A stretch of 48,348 bases of DNA, from NCBI GenBank assembly GCA_009379845.1, contig WHSZ01000047.1, positions 1-48,348 on the forward strand, read 5' to 3'. Source of the DNA: Pseudonocardiaceae bacterium (lineage in GTDB: Bacteria > Actinomycetota > Actinomycetes > Mycobacteriales > Pseudonocardiaceae). A program made the translations under genes and the position numbers. Below, in pieces: positions 16,083-23,241 of this stretch. Position 1 is the stretch's first letter, and every line of letters begins with the position of its first letter. A model generated the notes under the pieces. That model searched no databases, was not told the origin of the DNA, and saw only the letters and a program-made list of their open reading frames with translations.

Positions 16083-17429
16083 CTAAACCGGGAGTACGCC
16101 AACCGCGACCAGCGAGCCGAGCACCAGGATCGGCACCACGTACCAGACGATCAGCGGAACGAAGGTGCGGGCCGGGTTGACCTGGGCGATACCACTGGCG
16201 ATGTAGATCGGGGCCGCGCCGGGCGGCGACGCCCCCTCGGTCGATGCGAAGATCAGGATCGCCACGGCGGCCGGGATCGGGGAGATCCCGGCGGATATCA
16301 GGGTGCCGAACGCGACCGGGCCGACAGCGGCGATGGTGGCCGTGCTGGTCAGTGGTGCGGCCACGCCGACCACCAGCACCCCGACCAGCAGCGAGACCAG
16401 GAAAGCCGGTGCGTTCAGCTCGCCGAGCAGCACGCCCAACTGGTCGGCGAGCCCGAGTTCGGTGAGCGCCTCGGCCGCGGCGAACGCGAAGAACAGCGTC
16501 GCACCGATCACCGAGTACCGTGGCCCGACCTCGCCGAGCAACGTCCACCAGCCGCCGGCACTACGCGGCAGCGCTTTCCGGCCGAGCAGCACCGCGAGCA
16601 CCGTCAACAGCGCCGGAATCCAGGTGATGATGCTGATCGCGTCCGCCGCGCCCTCACCTACCCAGGCGATAACGGCGTCCTCGCCGGCCCCCACGGTGAG
16701 CAGCACCGGCACCAGGATGCCGGCGAACACCAGAAGGCTGGTCCATCCCTCCCGAAACGACGAGCGCAGCGGCCGGATCAGCTCCGGATCCACCGCGCCG
16801 ATCCGGTGCCGCCGCACGAAGTAGAACATCAGCAGCAGGCGATAGAGCAGCGTCCACGCGCCGCCGGCGAACAGTGCGACGAACAGCTCATCGGCGGTCA
16901 CGAAGTTCGCCACCGCGGCCGATCCGGTGAGGATGAACAGCGACGAGCTCGGCGGGATCGCGATGCCCAGCCCCGCGTTGCCGGCGACCACCGTCGCGGA
17001 CAGCTTCGGGCTGAAGTTGGACCGGGTCATCCAGGGCACGGTCACCGCGCCCACCGCCGCGGCGTTCCCCGAACCGGAGCCGGACACCGCGCCAAAGAGG
17101 CCGGACGCGATGGTGGCCACGTATCCCGCGCCACCCCTGCGACGTCCGAGCACCGAGTTGAGCATCGCGATCAACCGATCGACGATGCCGGTCCTGGCGA
17201 GCAGGAAGCCCATGAACACGAAGCTCAGCGCGGCGAACACGATCTCCTCGGTCGCGGCGGCCAGCAGGCTCGCCCACAGGATCTCGAGGGTCTCGCTGCC
17301 ACCGAACAGGGCGACAACGACGAAGCCGACGATCATCGCCTCGCCGATGTTGCGTTTCAGCAGTACGTTCCAGATGAGAATCGCGGCGATGTAGCCGCCG
17401 AGTGCCCAGATGCCAAGCATGCCAACCAA
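16083..17429 (-). CDS. TRAP-type transporter large permease (DctM-like)
   Basis: A 448-residue, roughly 12-helix protein. The conserved DctM core is recognisable: IASGLFGAVSGSGSGNAAAV, TVVAGNAGLGIAIPPSSSLF, and in the second half VAAPLTSTATIAAVGPVAFG and ASTEGASPPGAAPIYIASGI, corresponding to the duplicated scoop motifs of TRAP and related ion-transporter permeases. Neither a DctP/TAXI binding protein nor an ordinary DctQ subunit is encoded nearby. The annotated TTG at 17429 and an ATG three codons later (17420) are both possible starts. Co-transcription with a CoA-transferase and a CitE-type lyase suggests uptake of a small organic acid. Confidence 0.85.
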   Translation of the reverse strand: MVGMLGIWALGGYIAAILIWNVLLKRNIGEAMIVGFVVVALFGGSETLEILWASLLAAATEEIVFAALSFVFMGFLLARTGIVDRLIAMLNSVLGRRRGGAGYVATIASGLFGAVSGSGSGNAAAVGAVTVPWMTRSNFSPKLSATVVAGNAGLGIAIPPSSSLFILTGSAAVANFVTADELFVALFAGGAWTLLYRLLLMFYFVRRHRIGAVDPELIRPLRSSFREGWTSLLVFAGILVPVLLTVGAGEDAVIAWVGEGAADAISIITWIPALLTVLAVLLGRKALPRSAGGWWTLLGEVGPRYSVIGATLFFAFAAAEALTELGLADQLGVLLGELNAPAFLVSLLVGVLVVGVAAPLTSTATIAAVGPVAFGTLISAGISPIPAAVAILIFASTEGASPPGAAPIYIASGIAQVNPARTFVPLIVWYVVPILVLGSLVAVGVLPV

Positions 17430-17476
17430 TCCACATCGTTGTCGGAGAGGAATTTCGTCGCGGAGAATGGGCTCCG

Positions 17477-18436
17477 CTATCTCGGCCGGCCGAGCTGCTC
17501 GGCAAGCCGGATCGTGCGGTGCGCGGATCGCACGATCGGTGCGTCGACGAAGCGGCCATCGGGTAGCGCGATCGCGCCGGCCCCGTCGGTTTCGGCGCCC
17601 GCCGCCGCGGTGACGACTTCGCGGGCACGCTCCAGTTCAGCCGGGCTCGGGGTGAAAGCCCGCGTGATGACCGGCAGTTGCCGGGGGTGCAGGGCACTGC
17701 GACCGAACATGCCGAGCGCTCGCCCCCGCACGCAGGACGCGGCGAGGCCGTCCGGATCGGCGAGGTCGAGGTAGACGGCCATCGCCGGGGGCGGCAGGCC
17801 AGCCGCGGCGGCGGCCACCACCACCCGGCCGCGGATCCAGTCGAACGCCTCTTCGCCGTGCAGCCCGAGTTCGGCCGCGAGATCGGCCTCGCCGAGCGAG
17901 ATCCCGGCAACCGCGGGGTGTTCCGCGATCCGGTTGGCGTTTTCCACGCCCGCGGCGGATTCCAGCAGGCAGTGCACGGGTGGCGGTTCGGCAACACCGA
18001 GCAGCTCCAGCGCGAGGTCGACGTCGTCGGGCCCGGTGACCTTCGGCAGCCGCAGGCCGATCCACCCTTCGCGTACCGCCCGGTGCGCGCCGAGCGCGGC
18101 GAGGTCGCGGGGGCCGACGGCACCCCTTGGGTGGTTTACCCGTACCTGCACCCCCGGCCCGGTCTCGGCGAAGCCGGTATCGGTGCCGGTGCCGGGTTGG
18201 ATGGCGGTGCCGGGTTCGGTGCCAGTGCCCGTACCGGTCAGCGTGTCCAGGAACGCGAGCACGTTGGCGCGTGCGGTGTTCTTCGCGTCCGCCAGCACCG
18301 CGTCCTCCAGGTCAACCAGCACCACATCCGCCCCGGCGGAGAGTGCCTTCGGCAGCAGCGCCGGGGCGCTCGCCGGTGCGTACAGCGACGTCACGACGGG
18401 CAGCTGCGGGGCCGGTGGACGCGTGTCGCCGGTCAT
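17477..18436 (-). CDS. HpcH/HpaI (CitE-like) CoA ester lyase
   Basis: A 319-residue CitE-type TIM barrel. It has VVLVDLEDAVLADAK, RVNHPRG, LRLPKVTGPDDVDLAL, the ESAAGVENANRIAEHPAV segment and GEADLAAELGLHGEE with the Mg-binding acidic residues, and GRSALHPRQLPVI, which contacts the CoA thioester. The family cleaves malyl-, methylmalyl- or citramalyl-CoA to acetyl-CoA and an oxoacid. Residues about 67-95 are a low-complexity Gly/Thr/Pro insert, absent from ordinary CitE proteins. Its ATG overlaps the stop of the CoA-transferase gene (ATGA), so activation and cleavage are probably successive steps on the same acid. Confidence 0.9.
   Translation of the reverse strand: MTGDTRPPAPQLPVVTSLYAPASAPALLPKALSAGADVVLVDLEDAVLADAKNTARANVLAFLDTLTGTGTGTEPGTAIQPGTGTDTGFAETGPGVQVRVNHPRGAVGPRDLAALGAHRAVREGWIGLRLPKVTGPDDVDLALELLGVAEPPPVHCLLESAAGVENANRIAEHPAVAGISLGEADLAAELGLHGEEAFDWIRGRVVVAAAAAGLPPPAMAVYLDLADPDGLAASCVRGRALGMFGRSALHPRQLPVITRAFTPSPAELERAREVVTAAAGAETDGAGAIALPDGRFVDAPIVRSAHRTIRLAEQLGRPR
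18172..18240. repeat. Degenerate GGTGCCG-type repeat in the CitE-like gene
   Basis: Repeated units of the form GGTGCCGG(G/T) over about 70 bases encode the GTGTGTEPGTAIQPGTGTDT insert of the lyase. The composition suggests replication slippage. The frame is kept and the flanking fold looks intact. Confidence 0.55.
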
Positions 18437-19620
18437 CCGACGACCCCCTGCTCGCGCAGCGTGTCGATCTTCTCGGGCTGGTAGCCGAGCTCGCCGAGCA
18501 CCTCGTCGGTGTGCGCGCCGAGCGCCGGTCCGGCCCAGCGGACGTCCCCTGGCGTATCGGACAGCCGGAACGGAACGTTCTGCATGGCGACCGTGCCGAG
18601 TTCGGCGTCCGGCACCTCGATCACGGTGCCCAGCGCGCGGTACTGCGGGTCGGCCACCACGTCCGAGACGTCATACACCCGTGCCACCGCCGCCTGTGCC
18701 TCGCCGAACGCGGCGATCACCTCGTCGGCGTCCCGTTCGGCGATCCACGAACCCACCGCGGCGTCCAGCTCGTCGGCGTGCTCGGCGCGCGAGCGGCCGG
18801 AGCTAAACCACGGTTCCTCCGCGAAATCCGGGCGCCCGACCAGCCGTACCACCCGCTCGGCGATCGACTGCGCGCTGGTGGAGACCGCCAGCCACTTGCC
18901 GTCCCTGGTGCGGTAGGTGTTTCGCGGCGCGTTGTTCGGCGAACGATTGCCGGTGCGTTGCGGCACCACGCCGAGCTCCCGGTACGCGGTGATCTGCGGG
19001 CCGAGCACGGTGAGGATCGGCTCGATGATGGCCATGTCCACCACCTGCCCACGCCCGGTCTGCTCGCGCGCCCGCAACGCGACCAGCACCGCGTAGGCGG
19101 CCGCCAGCCCGGCGATGCCGTCCGCGAGCGCGAGCGGTGGCAGGGTGGGCGGCCCGTCCGGCTCACCCGTCATCGCGGCGAACCCGCTCATCGCCTCGGC
19201 CAGGGTGCCGAACCCGGGCTGTCCTACCATCGGGCCGACCTGCCCGAACCCGGTGACCCTGGCGATCACCAGCCTGGGGTTGATCTCCAGCAGCCGATCG
19301 GGCGAGAGGTTCCAGCGCTCCAAGGTGCCGGGCCGGAAGTTCTCCACCAGCACGTCGGCTTCGGCCAGCAGGCGGCAGAGCACCTGCTGCCCCTCCGGCT
19401 GGGAGAAGTCGACGGCGATGGCCCGCTTGTTGCGGGAGAGGACCTTCCACCACAGACCCGCGCCGTCCTTGGCCTCGCCGTGGCCACGCGCCGGGTCACC
19501 CCGCGCCGGGTGTTCGACCTTGATCACGTCGGCGCCGAAATCACCCAGGTACATCGCCGCGCTCGGACCGGCGAACAGCGTCGCCGCGTCCACCACCGTG
19601 ATTCCAGAAAGTGCCATCAT
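18433..19620 (-). CDS. CaiB/BaiF family III CoA-transferase
   Basis: A 395-residue family III CoA-transferase: ITVVDAATLFAGPSAAMYLG and DFGADVIKVEHPARGDPARG at the N-terminus, SRNKRAIAVDFSQPEGQ, DVLVENFRPGTLERW, and the conserved catalytic-aspartate region PPLALADGIAGLAAAYAV. Such enzymes move CoA from succinyl- or acetyl-CoA to a carboxylic acid. The start is set at the ATG at 19618-19620: the homology begins there, and no ribosome site precedes it. Instead TTGCCT and TAAGAT hexamers lie immediately upstream, so the transcript is probably leaderless. The 22-bp palindrome at 19624 overlaps this promoter. Confidence 0.88.
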   Translation of the reverse strand: MMALSGITVVDAATLFAGPSAAMYLGDFGADVIKVEHPARGDPARGHGEAKDGAGLWWKVLSRNKRAIAVDFSQPEGQQVLCRLLAEADVLVENFRPGTLERWNLSPDRLLEINPRLVIARVTGFGQVGPMVGQPGFGTLAEAMSGFAAMTGEPDGPPTLPPLALADGIAGLAAAYAVLVALRAREQTGRGQVVDMAIIEPILTVLGPQITAYRELGVVPQRTGNRSPNNAPRNTYRTRDGKWLAVSTSAQSIAERVVRLVGRPDFAEEPWFSSGRSRAEHADELDAAVGSWIAERDADEVIAAFGEAQAAVARVYDVSDVVADPQYRALGTVIEVPDAELGTVAMQNVPFRLSDTPGDVRWAGPALGAHTDEVLGELGYQPEKIDTLREQGVVG

Positions 19621-19623
19621 CGC

Positions 19624-19645
19624 GATGCATCTTATAAGATGCATC
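19624..19645. promoter_or_regulatory. GntR-type operator, 22-bp perfect palindrome
   Basis: Eleven bases, GATGCATCTTA, are followed at once by their exact reverse complement. The site covers the -10 region (TAAGAT) of the CaiB operon, four bases before its start codon, and lies about 106 bp before the divergent GntR gene. FCD-type GntR regulators bind such symmetric sites. Binding would block the CaiB operon directly. Confidence 0.7.
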
Positions 19646-19751
19646 CAATAAGGCAACCGTTGCTTTGCACGAGCTCGGGGACCTGCTCGGCTACCGTTGA
19701 CGCCGACGGGGCCGGCCAGGGCCCCGTACGCCGAGCTTCGAAGGGGTTCCC

Positions 19752-20432
19752 GTGGTCGCACCCAGGCCCGCTTCCCCCGCCCCGCCAGGCAGCAAGGCCG
19801 ACTACGTGCACGACGTGCTGCGGCAGGAAATCATGGGCGGGTTGCTACCGGCCGGCACATCGGTGCCGCAGGACGAGATCGCGAGGCGGCTGGGTGTGTC
19901 CATCACGCCGGTACGGGAGGCGCTGCGCAGGCTGGAAAGCGAGGGCCTGATCTCCTACCGCGCGCACCGCGGCGCGACCGTGGCCGAGCTCAGCCAGGAC
20001 GCGGCGCGCGAGCTGTACCTGCTGCGCGGCGCCATCGAGGGTCTCTGTGCCCGGCTGGCCGCCGACCGGATCACCGAGGCCGAGCTCGGGCGGCTGCGTG
20101 AACTGCACGAGCGGATGCTCGGCGAACACCGGGCGGGTGCCCTGGAAGGCCTGGCCGAGCAGAGCAGGACGTTCCACGACCTGGTTGCCGAGGCCGGCGG
20201 GCCCGCGTTCCTCGCCGAGCACCTGCGCTCGATCTGGCAGAGCCACCCGGTGCCGGCGTCCAGCTCGCTGTGGCACGACAAGGACAACGCCGGCACGTTC
20301 CTGCGCGCGCACGGCGAGCTGCTGGACGCGCTCGCGCGGCGGGATGCGCGCACGGCCGAGCGCATCATGGTCGAACACCTGGAAATCGCCGCGGACGCGC
20401 GCGGCGCACCCCGGATCGGGACCCCGCGATAA
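19752..20432 (+). CDS. GntR-family regulator with FCD domain
   Basis: A 226-residue FadR-subfamily protein. Winged HTH at residues 15-80 (YVHDVLRQEIMGGLLPAGTS, IARRLGVSITPVREALRRLE, GLISYRAHRGATV), then the all-helical FCD ligand domain (ELYLLRGAIEGLCARLAAD, FHDLVAEAGGPAFLAEHLRS, HGELLDALARRDARTAERIM) containing the Asp/His positions that bind a metal and a carboxylic acid in this family. It starts with GTG at 19752. It is divergent from the CaiB-CitE-TRAP operon, which it probably represses until the organic-acid substrate is present. Confidence 0.9.
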   Translation: MVAPRPASPAPPGSKADYVHDVLRQEIMGGLLPAGTSVPQDEIARRLGVSITPVREALRRLESEGLISYRAHRGATVAELSQDAARELYLLRGAIEGLCARLAADRITEAELGRLRELHERMLGEHRAGALEGLAEQSRTFHDLVAEAGGPAFLAEHLRSIWQSHPVPASSSLWHDKDNAGTFLRAHGELLDALARRDARTAERIMVEHLEIAADARGAPRIGTPR

Positions 20433-20458
20433 CGGTTCGAGCGGAAATACCTGCCCGC

Positions 20459-22216
20459 TCAGCGCGGCCTGAGATCCAGCTTCGCTCCGGCCCGCAGTAC
20501 CCCCGGGGTAAGCCGGGACAGCACGAGCGCGACCTTCGCTTCCGGGGTCACCGGCACGAGAGCGGTGTTGTGCTGGACCGCGTTCAGGATCTCTCGCGCC
20601 ACCCGGTCCGGGGAGAAGTTACGCCGCTGATAGGCGCGTACCGCGTTCACCCTGCTGGCGTCCTCCGCCGTACCGTCCAGCCCGACGAACCGGGTCGTCC
20701 TGGTGATATTGGTGTTCACCACTCCGGGACACACGGTGATCACCCCGATGCCGGACGAGGCGAGCTCCCCGCGCACGCACTCGCTGAGCTGATGCACCGC
20801 TGCCTTCGTCGCCGAATACGCGGCGAGATTCCGGGACGGCAGGTACGCCGCGGCCGAAGCCACGTTGACGATGCGCCCGCCCTCGGCACGATCCAGCATC
20901 TGCGCGGCGAACTCCCTGGTTCCGTGGATGACGCCCCACAGGTTGACGTCCACCACCCGCTCCCAATCCGAAACCGTGGTGTCCACAAAGGACCCAGCCA
21001 CCGCGACGCCGGCATTGTTCACCACGACGTCCGGCACGCCGTGCGCCGCACGGACCCGTTCCGCGAAGTCCGCCATCGCCGCCGCGTCGGACACGTCCAC
21101 GGCGTACGACGCTGCGTCCACGGTGAACTGCCTGGCAAGCGCCGCGGTGCGCTCGGCGGTGTCCGCGTCGATGTCCACGGCGAGTACGTCCGCTCCGTGC
21201 GCGGCGAAGGCCAGCGCGGTGGCACGCCCGATACCACTACCGGCGCCGGTCACCACGACCAGCTGATCGGCGAACCGCCCGGCTCTCCGCGAACCGGTCA
21301 CCCTGCTGCGCCGCAGCGATCGCGACTCGGGGCCGCCGGTCACGTGCTCGACCAGCTCGTCGACGCAGCCGGCTACGGCCGCCGGCCGGGAGCGCGGCAA
21401 CCAGTGCCCGCCCCGCATTCGGCGCACCCGCACATCCTGGGCCCATCGACCGACGTCGGCCTGCAGCGGTGCCGTCACGAACCGGTCCCGGTCGGGTGCC
21501 AGTACCTGTACCGGCACATCGGTTCGCCTGCGTTCCGGCCCGCCAAGCCGGGAAAGCATGTTGGCGCGGTACAACCGCAGCCCGGACACCGCGTCCGCGA
21601 GCCGCGGCGAGGTATCGGCCTGGCTGGCGCCGGGGCCGTTCTCCGCACGGTTCAGCCGCTCCAGAATCCGGCCCACGATGCCGAGTCGCCATGCCAGCTC
21701 GGGCAGCAGCGGGATCAGAAAGAATCCGATGTAGACAGACGAGGCGAGCTGCCTGGTGAGTTCGCGCAACGACCGGATGTTCGGGCGCAACCGGGAACGC
21801 ATCCATGCTCCGACGTGATCGAGGCAAGGCCCGGAAATAGAGGTGAACGAAGCCACCCTGCCACCCAACCGCTCGCCGGTGACGCCGTGCCAGCACTGGA
21901 TGGAACCCCAGTCGTGCCCGAGCAGGTGCACCGGACGATCCGGGCTGACCGCGTCCAGTACCGCGTTCAGATCCTCGACGAGCACGTCGAGGCGGTAGGC
22001 GGCGCGGTCGCGAGGCCGGTCCGACTCCCCCGCGCCGCGGACGTCGTAGGTCACCACGTGGTAGCGCTTCGCGAGCAACGGCACCACGTTGTCCCACACC
22101 GACGCGTTGTCCGGGTAGCCGTGCACGCACACGACGGTCGGGGCAGCGGGATCGCCGTACCGCCGCACGGCCAGCGTGACACCGTCCGGCGTGCTAACCC
22201 GTTCCGTGGTGGCCAT
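20459..22216 (-). CDS. ephD: EphD-like alpha/beta hydrolase-SDR fusion protein
   Basis: A 585-residue two-domain protein. Residues 1-295: epoxide-hydrolase-type alpha/beta hydrolase with the HGYP oxyanion motif at 32-35, GHDWG with nucleophile D102, and a GGHW motif with the likely catalytic H271. Residues 318-585: short-chain dehydrogenase with TGAGSGIG at 323-330, NNAG at 400-403 and YSATK (Y467, K471). This exact fusion, and its length, match EphD of Mycobacterium tuberculosis (Rv2214c), which has been linked to epoxide and mycolate metabolism. A nested palindrome lies upstream. The physiological substrate in this organism is unknown. Confidence 0.9.
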   Translation of the reverse strand: MATTERVSTPDGVTLAVRRYGDPAAPTVVCVHGYPDNASVWDNVVPLLAKRYHVVTYDVRGAGESDRPRDRAAYRLDVLVEDLNAVLDAVSPDRPVHLLGHDWGSIQCWHGVTGERLGGRVASFTSISGPCLDHVGAWMRSRLRPNIRSLRELTRQLASSVYIGFFLIPLLPELAWRLGIVGRILERLNRAENGPGASQADTSPRLADAVSGLRLYRANMLSRLGGPERRRTDVPVQVLAPDRDRFVTAPLQADVGRWAQDVRVRRMRGGHWLPRSRPAAVAGCVDELVEHVTGGPESRSLRRSRVTGSRRAGRFADQLVVVTGAGSGIGRATALAFAAHGADVLAVDIDADTAERTAALARQFTVDAASYAVDVSDAAAMADFAERVRAAHGVPDVVVNNAGVAVAGSFVDTTVSDWERVVDVNLWGVIHGTREFAAQMLDRAEGGRIVNVASAAAYLPSRNLAAYSATKAAVHQLSECVRGELASSGIGVITVCPGVVNTNITRTTRFVGLDGTAEDASRVNAVRAYQRRNFSPDRVAREILNAVQHNTALVPVTPEAKVALVLSRLTPGVLRAGAKLDLRPR

Positions 22217-22286
22217 GCCCGCATCACCCCTTGGGAATGTTGAATATCGACGGCAGCATGCTCGCGAACAGCAGATCTCCCTTGAT

Positions 22287-22328
22287 CGAAACCTACAGTA
22301 GGAACTTCCTACTCCGTGGTAGGTTTCG
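22287..22328. promoter_or_regulatory. Nested palindromic operator upstream of ephD
   Basis: Outer arms CGAAACCTAC (22287-22296) and GTAGGTTTCG (22319-22328) are perfect inverted repeats. Between them AGTAGGAA (22297-22304) and TTCCTACT (22306-22313) form a second palindrome around one base. Several CCTAC/GTAGG half-sites are thus set side by side, as in TetR or MarR operators that bind two dimers. It lies 71 bp before ephD and about 80 bp before the divergent phosphatase gene. Confidence 0.6.
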
Positions 22329-22405
22329 TCAAGTTACGAGCGGGTGCCTGTTCCGCTGACCACTATTCGTCGTCAAGGTTCCTGGCTGTCTGAGAAAATG
22401 GACGC

Positions 22406-23176
22406 GTGCGTTGGATCGAGCTCGAAGGAGCGGTGAACGTCCGCGATATCGGCGGACTCCCTACCGAAGATGGCGGCCACACGATGCCCGGCAGGCTGTT
22501 GCGCGCCGACAACCTGCAGGACCTTTCGTCGGCCGACGTCACACGCCTAGTCGACGATCTCGAGGTACGCACCATCATCGATCTCCGCAGCCCGGCGGAG
22601 GTGACGGCCGAGGGACCGGGGCCGCTGACCCGCATCCCCCAGTTGGTGCATCGCCACCACTCCCTGCTGCCGGAAGCGGGCCATGCGACCGACGCGTCCG
22701 CCGACGCCCTGCTCGTGCGGCAACGGCGTGCCGCCGAGCGCTATCCCGGTGACCGGATGTCTTCCTTCTACCTCGGCTACCTCGAGGATCGCCCGGACAG
22801 CGTGCTCGCGGCGCTCCGCTCGATCACCAACTCACCGGGCTCGGCCGTGGTGCACTGCGCGGCCGGGAAGGACCGCACCGGCGTGGTCGTCGCGCTGGCC
22901 CTGACGATCGCCGGCGTTTCACGGGAGACCGTGATCGACGAGTACGCCGTCACCGGTGAACGGATCGAAGCGATCATGGCTCGGCTGCGCGCGTCACCGA
23001 CCTACGCGGAAGACGTCGACCGGCGCCCGGCCAGCGACCACAAACCGCAACCGGAAACGATGGCCGCGTTCCTGACGCAGCTGGACGAGCGGCACGGTGG
23101 TGTATTCGGCTGGCTGGACACCCACAATTTCGGCGAACCGGAGATCGAGAAACTGCGGTCCCGGTTGCGCGGCTGA
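22406..23176 (+). CDS. Tyrosine phosphatase, MptpB/Y_phosphatase3 family
   Basis: A 256-residue phosphatase. NVRDIGGLPTEDGGHTMPGR and LLRADNLQDLSSADVTRLVD at the N-terminus, the TIIDLRSPAEV strand, and the P-loop HCAAGKDRTG with nucleophile C151 and R157. The CX5R loop with an extra Lys and Asp is characteristic of the MptpB class, which act on phosphotyrosine, phosphoserine and phosphoinositides. There is no signal peptide, although MptpB itself is secreted by an unknown route. It starts with GTG at 22406. It is divergent from ephD and shares its operator region. Confidence 0.92.
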   Translation: MRWIELEGAVNVRDIGGLPTEDGGHTMPGRLLRADNLQDLSSADVTRLVDDLEVRTIIDLRSPAEVTAEGPGPLTRIPQLVHRHHSLLPEAGHATDASADALLVRQRRAAERYPGDRMSSFYLGYLEDRPDSVLAALRSITNSPGSAVVHCAAGKDRTGVVVALALTIAGVSRETVIDEYAVTGERIEAIMARLRASPTYAEDVDRRPASDHKPQPETMAAFLTQLDERHGGVFGWLDTHNFGEPEIEKLRSRLRG

Positions 23177-23180
23177 TACC

Positions 23181-23241
23181 CGTCAGGCGCAGCCAGCTGT
23201 CGTCAGGCACAGCCAGCTATCCGTCAGGCACAGCCAGCTAT
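23181..23241. repeat. Three 20-bp tandem repeats including a stop codon
   Basis: Units CGTCAGGC(G/A)CAGCCAGCT at 23181-23200, 23201-23220 and 23222-23241, the last two identical over 20 bases and the first with two differences. The third unit contains the last five codons and the stop of the molybdenum hydroxylase gene, so the gene end has been duplicated twice into the spacer. Confidence 0.9.

Noticed and set aside
20270..22243. 657-codon open frame on the plus strand
   Set aside because: It lies opposite the EphD-like gene, whose two domains and catalytic residues are certain. The plus-strand product is low-complexity Arg/Pro/His sequence.
23181..23241. Repeat array that could be read as CRISPR-like
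   Set aside because: The units are adjacent with no spacers and include a gene end; this is a tandem duplication.
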